This document shows, piece after piece, positions 9,057-16,556 of a stretch of DNA of 64,000 bases. The notes beneath the pieces are model-generated. The model was not told the DNA's origin and did no database searches. It saw only the letters and a list, made by a program, of their open reading frames with translations. The position numbers and the translations under genes were made by a program. Source of the stretch: Lachnospiraceae bacterium (lineage in GTDB: Bacteria; Bacillota; Clostridia; Lachnospirales; Lachnospiraceae); assembly GCA_017552985.1 (NCBI GenBank), contig JAFZNO010000134.1:1-64000 (forward strand), in the 5' to 3' direction. How positions within the stretch are numbered: the first letter of the stretch is position 1; every line of letters starts with the position of its first letter.

Positions 9057-9087
9057 ATTATAAAAAAGACAATGGAGGAAATTCAAA

Positions 9088-10515
9088 ATGGCAGACATTG
9101 AAAAGAAGCCAATTAAAATAACTGAGACCGTCCTTCGTGACGCGCATCAGTCACTGATCGCAACCAGAATGCCCACCGAGCTGATGCTTCCCATCGCTGA
9201 GAAGATGGATCAGGTAGGCTATCATTCCGTAGAGTGTTGGGGCGGCGCTACCTTTGACGCAGCGCTTCGTTTCCTGAAGGAAGATCCCTGGGACAGACTT
9301 CGTAAGTTGCGCGACAAGTTTAAGAAGACTAAGCTGCAGATGCTGTTCCGTGGCCAGAACATTCTTGGTTACAGACCTTATGCAGATGACGTGGTAGAGT
9401 ACTTCGTACAGAAGTCCATCTCCAACGGTATCGACGTGATCCGTATTTTCGACTGCTTAAACGATCTTAGAAACCTGCAGGCAGCCGTTGACGCTACCAA
9501 CAAGTTCAAGGTTCAGGAAGGCCGTGGCCACGCACAGGTTGCCCTTTCCTACACGCTTGGTGATGCTTATACCATCGAGTATTGGATGGACATGGCAAAG
9601 AAGATTGAGGAGATGGGTGCAGATTCCATCTGTATCAAGGACATGGCTGGTCTTCTGGTTCCTTACAAGGCATCCGAGATGATCGCAGCAATGAAGAGCG
9701 TAACGAGCCTTCCCATTCAGTTACATACCCACTACACCTCCGGCGTGGCAGGCATGACCTATCTGAAGGCAGTGGAAGCTGGCGTAGACGTGATCGACTG
9801 TGCAATGAGTCCTTTTGCAATGGGTACTTCACAGCCTGCAACTGAGGTTATGGTTGAGACCTTCAAGGGAACGCCCTATGATACTGGTTATGATCAGAAT
9901 CTCCTTGCTGAGATCGCTGATTACTTCCGTCCTTACAGAGACGAGTGCCTGAAGTCCGGCCTTCTCAATCCTAAGGTTATGGGCGTTGATATCAAGACTC
10001 TGCTGTATCAGGTACCTGGCGGAATGCTTTCCAACATGGTGAGCCAGCTGAAGGAGCAGAATGCAGAAGATAAGTATTATGACGTGCTGAAGGAGATTCC
10101 TCAGGTTCGTAAGGATCTCGGTGAGCCCCCTCTGGTTACGCCTTCTTCCCAGATCGTTGGTACTCAGGCAGTGTTCAACGTTCTGATGGGTGAGCGTTAC
10201 AAGATGGCAACGAAGGAGACCAAGGCAGTTCTTCGCGGCGAATATGGTCAGACCATCAAGCCCATGAATCAGGACGTTATCAACAAGGTTATCCCTGGCG
10301 AGAAGCGCATTACCTGCCGTCCCGCAGACCTGATCCCCAACGAGCTGGATAAGCTTGAGAGCGAGATGAAGGAATGGAAGCAGCAGGACGAGGACGTTCT
10401 GTCCTATGCATTGTTCCCTCAGGTTGCAACTGACTTCTTCAAGTATCGTCAGGCGCAGCAGGAGAAGGTTGACCAGACCGTCGCTGATACCAAGAACGGA
10501 GCATATCCTGTTTAA
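9088..10515 (+). CDS. oadA: Oxaloacetate decarboxylase alpha / pyruvate carboxylase B-type subunit
   Basis: 475 residues: an HMGL-like TIM barrel (ITETVLRDAHQSLIATR at the N-terminus, HTHYTSGVAG for metal ligands) followed by the PYC-OADA helical domain. The catalytic metal-site lysine segment is in DSICIKDMAGLL. The enzyme transfers carboxyl between oxaloacetate/pyruvate and biotin. It ends after the helical domain and lacks the C-terminal biotinyl domain found in many OadA proteins, so it must use the separate carrier encoded two genes upstream. With a 12S-like subunit, a 5S-like subunit and a biotin carrier, the set also resembles a transcarboxylase. Confidence 0.92.
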   Translation: MADIEKKPIKITETVLRDAHQSLIATRMPTELMLPIAEKMDQVGYHSVECWGGATFDAALRFLKEDPWDRLRKLRDKFKKTKLQMLFRGQNILGYRPYADDVVEYFVQKSISNGIDVIRIFDCLNDLRNLQAAVDATNKFKVQEGRGHAQVALSYTLGDAYTIEYWMDMAKKIEEMGADSICIKDMAGLLVPYKASEMIAAMKSVTSLPIQLHTHYTSGVAGMTYLKAVEAGVDVIDCAMSPFAMGTSQPATEVMVETFKGTPYDTGYDQNLLAEIADYFRPYRDECLKSGLLNPKVMGVDIKTLLYQVPGGMLSNMVSQLKEQNAEDKYYDVLKEIPQVRKDLGEPPLVTPSSQIVGTQAVFNVLMGERYKMATKETKAVLRGEYGQTIKPMNQDVINKVIPGEKRITCRPADLIPNELDKLESEMKEWKQQDEDVLSYALFPQVATDFFKYRQAQQEKVDQTVADTKNGAYPV

Positions 10516-10520
10516 TGGTT

Positions 10521-10548
10521 GCGAGTAGCGAGTAGCGAGTTGCGAAAT
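10521..10548 (+). repeat. Four tandem heptamers after oadA
   Basis: GCGAGTA, GCGAGTA, GCGAGTT and GCGAAAT lie head to tail directly after the oadA stop codon. No function is apparent. They open a 929-base non-coding stretch (10516-11444) that otherwise holds a hairpin and the 52-bp array. Confidence 0.7.
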
Positions 10549-10645
10549 TACGCGTGATTTGTTCGCAAACCTGTTACGGTCCAGAGCAAAGCACAGACTG
10601 CAACGCAGTTCTCGCAGGAAGAGAATTCATACAAAATTCATTTGT

Positions 10646-10685
10646 CATTGGCAGTGCGAATCCGCGCTGCCAATGATTTCTTTCA
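10646..10685 (+). terminator. Probable terminator of the decarboxylase operon
   Basis: The arms at 10646-10658 and 10663-10675 pair over 13 bases with one G-U and a four-base loop (AATC). The following bases are T-rich (ATTTCTTTCATTTT) rather than a pure T run, so termination is likely but not certain. Confidence 0.6.
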
Positions 10686-10753
10686 TTTTCCGCCCAGTGG
10701 CCGGGCTTCTAAATGCCACAAATCCATTATTTTTTATTCAATACGAGTATTTT

Positions 10754-11413
10754 GCGTGCCTGTAAAGGAAAATCTTCATGTAGGCAAGCGCAAAAGGTCA
10801 ACATTACTTGCCTGTAGAGAAAAATCTTCATGTAGGCAAGTGAACAAGACCGGCATTACTTGCCTATAGAGAAAAATCTTCATGTAGGCAAGTGAACAAG
10901 ACCGGCATTACTTGCCTGTAAAGGAAAATTGGCTTGTAGGCAAGTGCAAAAGGTCAACATTACTTGCCTGTAAAGGGAAATTGGCTTGTAGGCAAGTGCA
11001 AAAGGTCAACATTACTTGCCTGTAAAGGGAAATTGGCTTGTAGGCAAGTGAACAAGACCGGCATTACTTGCCTGTAAAGGAAAATCTGCTTGTAGGCAAG
11101 TGCAAAAGGTCAACATTACTTGCCTGTAAAGGAAAATTGGTTTGTAGGCAAGTGCAAAAGGTCAACATTACTTGCCTGTAAAGGGAAATTGGTTTGTAGG
11201 CAAGTGAACAAGACCAACATTACTTGCCTGTAGAGAAAAATCTTCATGTAGGCAAGTGCAAAAGGTCAACATTACTTGCCTGTAAAGGGAAATTGGCTTG
11301 CAGGCAAGTGAACAAGATCAACATTACTTGCCTGTAAAGGAAAAGTAACATGTAGGCAAGTGAACAAGGTCAACTATGCTTGCTTGGAGCTTGAAATTGG
11401 CATCCAGGCAAGT
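10754..11413. repeat. Array of 13 tandem 52-bp units, each an 8-bp inverted repeat
   Basis: Every unit is ACTTGCCT, 20 bases, AGGCAAGT, then a 16-base linker. Units start at 10754, 10806 and then every 52 bases to 11378 with no slip. The 20-base middles and the 16-base linkers each come in two main versions. Units 1, 12 and 13 are the most divergent. In unit 1 the outer A-T pair has become G-C on both arms. The period is not a multiple of three and no frame runs through, so the array is non-coding. The last unit ends 31 bases before the nuclease-like gene at 11445. Confidence 0.95.
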
Positions 11414-11444
11414 GGAAAAGCAAAATTCATGGGAGGTGTTTTTT

Positions 11445-12245
11445 ATGGTTGATTATTCAAAGGAATTGAAAACTCAACAAATGGAAATTGAAGAATTAGT
11501 GAGGCAGTTAAAAAAGCGTGAAAGAGCTTATGACAAATTGCCGGAAGGTGTAATTAGGGTTACTGCGGACAGGGGAAAGCACCAATACTTTTTTCGAAAA
11601 AAAGGGAATCCCAAATCAATATACATACAAGAGAAGGATCGAGAATTAGCTTGTAAATTGGTGCAGCGTGAATTCGACAGGAATGCATTGAAGAAACTAG
11701 AAGAAATGAGAGTAGCTCTTACGCGTTTTCTAAAGAATTATGACGTCAACGCAATGGCGGATTTGTATGAAAATCTTTGTGAAGGGCGAAAGGCTATCGT
11801 AACACCTCTCGAAATAACGGACGCCGCGTATGTTGAAAAATGGCTGGAAGAACACAGGGGTGAGCAGAATCCATATCCAGAGCAGGGAAAATATGAGACG
11901 GAACAAGGCGAATACGTTCGGTCGAAATCGGAAAAGATTCTTGCGGATACGTTTTACAAGATGAAGGTACCTTATCGGTATGAGGCACGGCTGAGTTTAG
12001 GGCCTAATTGTAACGCGTACCCGGATTTTACCTGCCTAAACGTCAGAAAACGTAAGACAATCTATTGGGAGCATCTGGGGTTGCTGAACGTAGATGCGTA
12101 CGCGAGCAAGAATTATGAAAAGCTTGCGCTTTATGAAAAAAATGGAATTCTTCTTGGTGATACTTTGATGATATCGTTTGAAACGGAGGAATGTCCGCTT
12201 AATACTGCAGTTCTTCGGAAAAAGATTGAAGCAGTATTGAAATGA
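11445..12245 (+). CDS. PD-(D/E)XK nuclease-like protein next to the repeat array
   Basis: 266 residues. Residues 8-30 form a charged coiled coil, and the middle third is helical. From about residue 158 the order fits a PD-(D/E)XK nuclease core: Glu163 in RSKSEKI, Pro193-Asp194 in AYPDFT, and Glu209-His210 in IYWEHLG, with His where the motif Lys normally stands. The strand-helix pattern after it (GDTLMISFET) also fits. The fold call is by motif order, not by search; the substrate is unknown. ATG 11445 is chosen because GGGAGG lies about 8 bases upstream; an in-frame upstream ATG at 11376 would translate the last array unit. No partner gene is adjacent except the array. Confidence 0.6.
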   Translation: MVDYSKELKTQQMEIEELVRQLKKRERAYDKLPEGVIRVTADRGKHQYFFRKKGNPKSIYIQEKDRELACKLVQREFDRNALKKLEEMRVALTRFLKNYDVNAMADLYENLCEGRKAIVTPLEITDAAYVEKWLEEHRGEQNPYPEQGKYETEQGEYVRSKSEKILADTFYKMKVPYRYEARLSLGPNCNAYPDFTCLNVRKRKTIYWEHLGLLNVDAYASKNYEKLALYEKNGILLGDTLMISFETEECPLNTAVLRKKIEAVLK

Positions 12246-12251
12246 TGTCAA

Positions 12252-12306
12252 GTGTCGGATAATTAACTGAAACGGTTTGGTGCCGGATAATTTACTGAAA
12301 AAGTTT
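12252..12306. repeat. Two direct copies of a 27-bp sequence
   Basis: Copies at 12252-12278 and 12280-12306 share the core CGGATAATT-ACTGAAA, with five differences in 27 positions. They sit directly after the nuclease-like gene. Repeated end sequences of this sort occur at insertion-sequence termini, but no transposase is near, so they could equally be protein-binding sites. Confidence 0.7.
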
Positions 12307-12377
12307 TTGTTTGTAATATGTTTATGTCGAAGATAAAATCTGGGCTGGTTCGGAATAGATTAAATAGTGATGCGGAA

Positions 12378-12406
12378 TTGACGCTTAATTTGGGGATTGA
12401 TATAAT
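12378..12406 (+). promoter_or_regulatory. Sigma-A promoter for the nitroreductase gene
   Basis: TTGACG at 12378-12383 and TATAAT at 12401-12406 are separated by 17 bases. The start codon is 33 bases downstream with AGGAGG-type SD between. Confidence 0.8.
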
Positions 12407-12438
12407 GAAAACATAGTGCGGCTTAGGAGGAAACGCGT

Positions 12439-13023
12439 ATGGATGCCATGGAAGCGATTTTGACGCGAAGAAGTACCAGAAGATATGCGGAAGTGATGCC
12501 GGATCGCGAACTGATTGGGAAGGTGATCGAAGCGGGGCGGTTTGCGCCCAGCGGAGGAAATAATCAGACGACACATTTCATTGTGTTTACGGACAAGGCG
12601 GTTCTTGCGGAGATGGCGGAGTTTGTTTGCCACGAGTTTTCCAAGATGGAGGCAGGGGAGAATACCTATGCGTCGCTTAGAAACTCGATTAACTCATCAA
12701 AGAAGGGCGGTTACGTATTTCATTACAACGCTCCGGTTCTTATCGTGACGGCAAATCAGAAGGATTACGGAAACGCTTTGGCAGACAGCGCCTGTGCGCT
12801 GGAGAATATGATGATCGCTGCAAACGCATTGGATCTTGGCTCCTGTTGGATCAATCAATTGCATTGGTTGGATGAAAATGAAACCATTCGAAGTTTCCTA
12901 AGCAAGTATGGGCTTCTGAAAAGTGAGACCGTTACGGGCGGATTGATCTTGGGATATGCGGAAGGCGGACATCCGATCAGGATCCCTCTTGAAAGAAAAG
13001 GGAATCCGGTAACTTGGGCGTAA
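12439..13023 (+). CDS. Nitroreductase-family flavoprotein
   Basis: 194 residues of the FMN-dependent nitroreductase fold. The N-terminus RRSTRRYA carries the basic FMN-phosphate contacts. RFAPSGGNNQTTHFIVF is the second FMN loop. ALENMMIAANALDLGSCWI with the final basic segment completes the family pattern. These dimeric cytoplasmic enzymes reduce nitro groups, quinones or flavins with NAD(P)H; the true substrate is not predictable. The gene has its own strong promoter and appears monocistronic, standing between the nuclease-like gene and the zincin island. Confidence 0.88.
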   Translation: MDAMEAILTRRSTRRYAEVMPDRELIGKVIEAGRFAPSGGNNQTTHFIVFTDKAVLAEMAEFVCHEFSKMEAGENTYASLRNSINSSKKGGYVFHYNAPVLIVTANQKDYGNALADSACALENMMIAANALDLGSCWINQLHWLDENETIRSFLSKYGLLKSETVTGGLILGYAEGGHPIRIPLERKGNPVTWA

Positions 13024-13068
13024 CGAGTAAAAATGATAAGCGAAATTGTTTCCTGGGGGAAAAACAAA

Positions 13069-14415
13069 ATGAATAATAAAAAATTGATAATGCTTGCTTT
13101 GGCGATGACGCTGATGTTGATGTTGTCATCCTGCGAGAATACTTCAACGATAGGGAAAACTAAGGGCGATTCGGCAACGGAAAGTACAGTCCAAGAAGGC
13201 GAAGCCTCGGATCATTCCAAAGACGCAGGCCTTGCTGAGGATAACGCTAAAGAAAGCACGGCGACAGGAAACCCTGGAGCGGACCATGCTGAGGAAAACA
13301 CAAAAGAAGGCTCAGCGACAGGAAATACTGACGCAGGCCATGCGGAGGAAAAACTGGATACAGACAGCACTGCGGAAAGCATCACCCAGGATAGCGCTAC
13401 CCAAGAGGATGCTTCTGAGCTTACCGCCTCGAATGAGAATGCAACGGAAGAAACAGTGCTGGAGAATACTCCCGAGGTTATTGTAAATGATCCGTCAAAA
13501 TTCCCGCCCCTGATCACGCTAAGCGGAAAAGAGGCAGACCATTACGTTACAACGGATTATTGCTATATTGAAGGCGATAAGTTTTATTTGTTGCTTGATA
13601 AGGACGTGGATCTTCCAGGGGATTTTGCAGACAATGTTTCCAAAATCATGGACGCTTTGGAAGAAAAAGTAGGGCTTACCTTTACAAGCGCTTCAAAGAA
13701 CCCAATCATGGGGTTTGATCCAATAAAAATGGCCGCTATTGTAAGTTGCCATGATCCATGGGAGGAGTTTTATTTTGGACAGAAAGTACCCATCTATATT
13801 ATAGTAAATCATGATGGCACGGCATGGACTTCTCATGCTTTGGCAGGTTATGCGTATATTGATTTATTATCATTGTACTCTGATGAAATATGCAACAAAT
13901 TGGGAAGATCTAAAGAGTATTATAAGGATTTTGTTCCCTATGACGTGATCGCACACGAACTTACCCACGTGCTTACGCAAAGGTATACCAGCATGACGTC
14001 TATTATGACGGAGGGAAGCGCTGACTATTTTGCCGAAGAGACCATCCGTTCACTTGCACAGACTTCGGAGTCATTTTCCAAAGCAGTTGATCATTTTGAA
14101 TTTGATTATCACGTGGATCAAAACGTTACGGCCCAAAACGCTGAGACGCTATTCTATCATGATTTCGAAGATCAGTATGACCAAAGCTATGCGTACGGGC
14201 ATTTACTTTGCTCATTTCTTGCCGAAACCTATGGCAATTCTTTTATGCATGATTATATCGCAGCCCTTCAGAAGATTGGATATTATTACGGAGGGGCTGG
14301 ATACGCAGAATGGCCTAGGGATCCCGATAAAAAGCGCGCGGATGAATTCAAAAAGCTTTTTGGGGAGAAAGTATTTACGGATTTTGCTGCGTACTATGAA
14401 AAAAATCATGATTAA
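13069..14415 (+). CDS. Surface lipoprotein with zincin domain (paralogue 1 of 3)
   Basis: 448 residues. ATG 13069 follows GGGGGA and starts a lipoprotein signal with lipobox LSSC. Residues about 22-140 are a Ser/Thr/Glu-rich stalk with two near-copies of an 18-residue unit (ATGNPGADHAEEN-type). The globular part begins at PPLITLSG. The zinc motif HELTH is at residues 296-300, and Glu315 in TEGSADYFAEE is the probable third ligand, as in gluzincins of the Peptidase-MA type. It should be a membrane-anchored extracellular metalloprotease or a protein derived from one. It is closely similar to the products at 14517 and 18638. Substrate unknown. Confidence 0.8.
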   Translation: MNNKKLIMLALAMTLMLMLSSCENTSTIGKTKGDSATESTVQEGEASDHSKDAGLAEDNAKESTATGNPGADHAEENTKEGSATGNTDAGHAEEKLDTDSTAESITQDSATQEDASELTASNENATEETVLENTPEVIVNDPSKFPPLITLSGKEADHYVTTDYCYIEGDKFYLLLDKDVDLPGDFADNVSKIMDALEEKVGLTFTSASKNPIMGFDPIKMAAIVSCHDPWEEFYFGQKVPIYIIVNHDGTAWTSHALAGYAYIDLLSLYSDEICNKLGRSKEYYKDFVPYDVIAHELTHVLTQRYTSMTSIMTEGSADYFAEETIRSLAQTSESFSKAVDHFEFDYHVDQNVTAQNAETLFYHDFEDQYDQSYAYGHLLCSFLAETYGNSFMHDYIAALQKIGYYYGGAGYAEWPRDPDKKRADEFKKLFGEKVFTDFAAYYEKNHD

Positions 14416-14431
14416 AGTTATCCCAAAGGAT

Positions 14432-14481
14432 GAAAAAGACGTAAAAAAGATACGTCTTCACGTTAAAGTAATCTTGTAAAC
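14432..14481 (+). promoter_or_regulatory. Conserved 50-bp element, copy A, with hairpin
   Basis: This intergenic block matches 15757-15806 at 39 of 50 positions by my alignment. The core at 14443-14465 has one difference in 23. It contains the perfect stem AAGACGTA/TACGTCTT with a seven-base loop. Copy A lies between zincins 1 and 2; copy B lies between zincin 2 and the response regulator gene. It may be a terminator remnant, an operator or both. Confidence 0.55.
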
Positions 14482-14516
14482 AGTCAACATGCATGTTGAG
14501 AGGAGGGAAGAACAAC

Positions 14517-15746
14517 GTGAAAAACAGAAAACTGACATGGATTGCTTTGATGATGGCGTTAATGCTGGCAGCCTGCGGGCAGACGAAGACGGAAGAGGAA
14601 CCTAAGGAAAGCGTGGCAATGGAAAGCAGCGTGCAAAAAAACGAAGCCGCGGCTGAGAGTTCTTCCGTGGTTGCTGAATCAAAAGGGACCGAAACGGAGG
14701 AAGAGATACTGGATAGCACGGCGGAAGAAGCGATAGCTGATGGCACGCCGGAGGAAGTGGTGACGGAGAGAGCGTCGGAAGAAGTGATGCCCGAAAGCAC
14801 TCCGGAAGTCGTTGTGAATGATCTCTCGAAATTCCCGCCCATGATCACGCTGAGCGGAAACGAGGCAGACCACTATATCACTACGGATTATTGCTGCATT
14901 GAAGGCGATAAGTTTTATCTTCTTCTGGATAAGGATCTAGACTTGCCGGGAGATTTTGCGGACAACGTAGCCATGATCATGGATACGCTGGAAGAGAAAG
15001 TGGGTTTAAAGTTTGCAACTTCAAAAAAGTACGTAGATTTTTGGGGGGAACCTTACAAAATGTCAAGCATGGTTGGCTGCTATGATCCGTGGGCTGATTT
15101 TGAATTTGGTCAAAAAGTACCAATATATGTCGTTATGGATCACGATGGCAAGGCATGGATTTCCCATTCCTTAGCAGGATATACTTATATAAACCTGCCG
15201 GGATTATACTCTGACGATGTTTGTAAGAAATTAGGAATTAATTATGAGTATTATGATGGTTACGTTCAATATGACGTGATCGCACATGAACTTACTCACG
15301 TGCTTACGCTAAGACATGCGAGTTTGCCAGATATTTTGACGGAAGGCGGTGCGGATTATTTCGCGGAAGAAACCATTCGCTCGCTTGTTCCGATGTCAGA
15401 GTCTTTTGCTAAATGCGCTGATCATTTTGAATTTGTATACCGCGTGGATCAAAAGGTTACTGAAAAGAATGCGGAGACCTTATTCTATAACGATTTTGAA
15501 GATCATTATGATCAAGCGTATGCATTTGGACATTTGCTTTGTGCATATCTTAAAGAAACCTACGGAGATACTTTCATGCGCGATTATATCGCTGCCGTGC
15601 AAAGCATAGGTTATGAGTTTGGACAGGATGGTTTTTGGGAGTTACCGAAGGATCCCGATAAAAAGCGGGCAGACGAGTTCAAAAAGCTGTTTGGGGACGA
15701 CGTTTTTACAAATTTCGCACCTTACTACAATACTCATAAAAAATAA
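14517..15746 (+). CDS. Surface lipoprotein with zincin domain (paralogue 2 of 3)
   Basis: 409 residues. GTG 14517 is chosen because AGGAGGG lies 9 bases upstream and it gives a clean lipoprotein signal with lipobox LAAC; ATG 14493 has no SD. A shorter acidic stalk (about residues 20-105) leads into the same globular domain as paralogue 1. HELTH is at residues 257-261 and the downstream Glu276 is in TEGGADYFAEE. Shared blocks include the Tyr-rich segment after the zinc site and the C-terminal Lys/Asp-rich DPDKKRADEFKKLFG. It is followed immediately by a response regulator and kinase, the first copy of the zincin-regulator-kinase module. Confidence 0.8.
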   Translation: MKNRKLTWIALMMALMLAACGQTKTEEEPKESVAMESSVQKNEAAAESSSVVAESKGTETEEEILDSTAEEAIADGTPEEVVTERASEEVMPESTPEVVVNDLSKFPPMITLSGNEADHYITTDYCCIEGDKFYLLLDKDLDLPGDFADNVAMIMDTLEEKVGLKFATSKKYVDFWGEPYKMSSMVGCYDPWADFEFGQKVPIYVVMDHDGKAWISHSLAGYTYINLPGLYSDDVCKKLGINYEYYDGYVQYDVIAHELTHVLTLRHASLPDILTEGGADYFAEETIRSLVPMSESFAKCADHFEFVYRVDQKVTEKNAETLFYNDFEDHYDQAYAFGHLLCAYLKETYGDTFMRDYIAAVQSIGYEFGQDGFWELPKDPDKKRADEFKKLFGDDVFTNFAPYYNTHKK

Positions 15747-15756
15747 AGAATCATTA

Positions 15757-15826
15757 AAAAAAGACACAAAAAAGATACGACTTCACGTTATAATCATTTT
15801 ATAGCCTAAAGATCGTATCTTTTTTA
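15757..15826 (+). promoter_or_regulatory. Conserved element copy B: hairpin with a -10 box in its loop
   Basis: AAAAAAGATACGA at 15768-15780 is perfectly complementary to TCGTATCTTTTTT at 15814-15826, a terminator-like stem of 13 pairs ending in T. A perfect TATAAT lies in the loop at 15789-15794 with no recognisable -35 box. RNA started there would lack the left arm. This is a candidate regulated promoter for the downstream response regulator. Confidence 0.55.
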
Positions 15827-15844
15827 TTGAGGTGACGTGGAGAG

Positions 15845-16522
15845 ATGATTGCAAAGATTTTATTGGTGGAAGATGATGCAAAAATCCGTGAGGCCATTTT
15901 GGATTATTTTTCAGAGAAGGCTCCGGAGTATGAGATGGATATTGCAAAAACGGGAACGGAAGGCGAAGAAAAGCTGGAGGAGAAGATATATGACCTTGTG
16001 CTTTTGGACGTCATGCTGCCCAATATGAGCGGTTTTGACCTGATCGTCCGGATCCGGCGCACCATGGACGTGCCTGTGATCTTTATGACCGCAAGGACCA
16101 GCGAAGAGGACAGGCTGTATGGATATGAATTAGGTTGTGATGATTACGTATGCAAACCGTTTTCGCTGGCAGAATTATTGGCAAAGGTTAATGCGCAGAT
16201 AAAGAGATCAAAAGGGACGGTTTTGAGTGACGTAATCTCTTGTGGAAGCATCGAGCTTCATAAGAGAGCACTGACGGTAAAGGTCAATGGAAAAGAAGTG
16301 GATTTGCCACCTAAGGAGCTGGCCATTCTTTCGATTTTGATGGAAAAACCTGGATGGACCTTTTCCAGGGACATGCTATTGGATCTGGCGTGGGGCAAGG
16401 ATTATTTTGGCAATGACAGAGTCGTGGATAATCACGTGAAAAAGCTGCGGGCGAGTCTGGGAAGTGCCGGAGGACAGATCAAAACCGTTTTTGCGAAGGG
16501 ATACAAAATATTAAATTCCTAA
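15845..16522 (+). CDS. OmpR-family response regulator (module 1)
   Basis: 225 residues: receiver domain with acidic pocket Glu9/Asp10/Asp11, phospho-acceptor Asp55 (LLLDVMLP-type context) and switch Lys in CKPF, then a winged-helix effector domain ending with VVDNHVKKLRASLG and KGYKIL. It binds DNA as a dimer when phosphorylated by its partner kinase, encoded 34 bases downstream. It is clearly paralogous to the regulator at 20637, down to the unusual GCDDYVCKPF segment. Targets probably include the neighbouring zincin genes, given the shared intergenic element, but that is inferred. Confidence 0.93.
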   Translation: MIAKILLVEDDAKIREAILDYFSEKAPEYEMDIAKTGTEGEEKLEEKIYDLVLLDVMLPNMSGFDLIVRIRRTMDVPVIFMTARTSEEDRLYGYELGCDDYVCKPFSLAELLAKVNAQIKRSKGTVLSDVISCGSIELHKRALTVKVNGKEVDLPPKELAILSILMEKPGWTFSRDMLLDLAWGKDYFGNDRVVDNHVKKLRASLGSAGGQIKTVFAKGYKILNS

Positions 16523-16556
16523 CCATAAATATGGGAACAGTTAGGAGGGGATTGCC

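Noticed and set aside
10754..11413. CRISPR array
   Set aside because: Spacers are not unique: the sequences between repeated octamers fall into two recurring types, the repeats are themselves inverted pairs, and no cas gene is present.
10754..11413. Guide-RNA array of the TIGR type
   Set aside because: The spacing of inverted edges is reminiscent, but the variable segments are near-identical among units and no Nop-domain protein is encoded nearby.
12246..12420. Complete insertion sequence
   Set aside because: No transposase frame and no inverted terminal repeats were found; only two direct repeats are visible.
13033..14415. Start of zincin 1 at ATG 13033
   Set aside because: It lacks an SD and adds residues in front of a clean lipoprotein signal that begins at ATG 13069 after GGGGGA.
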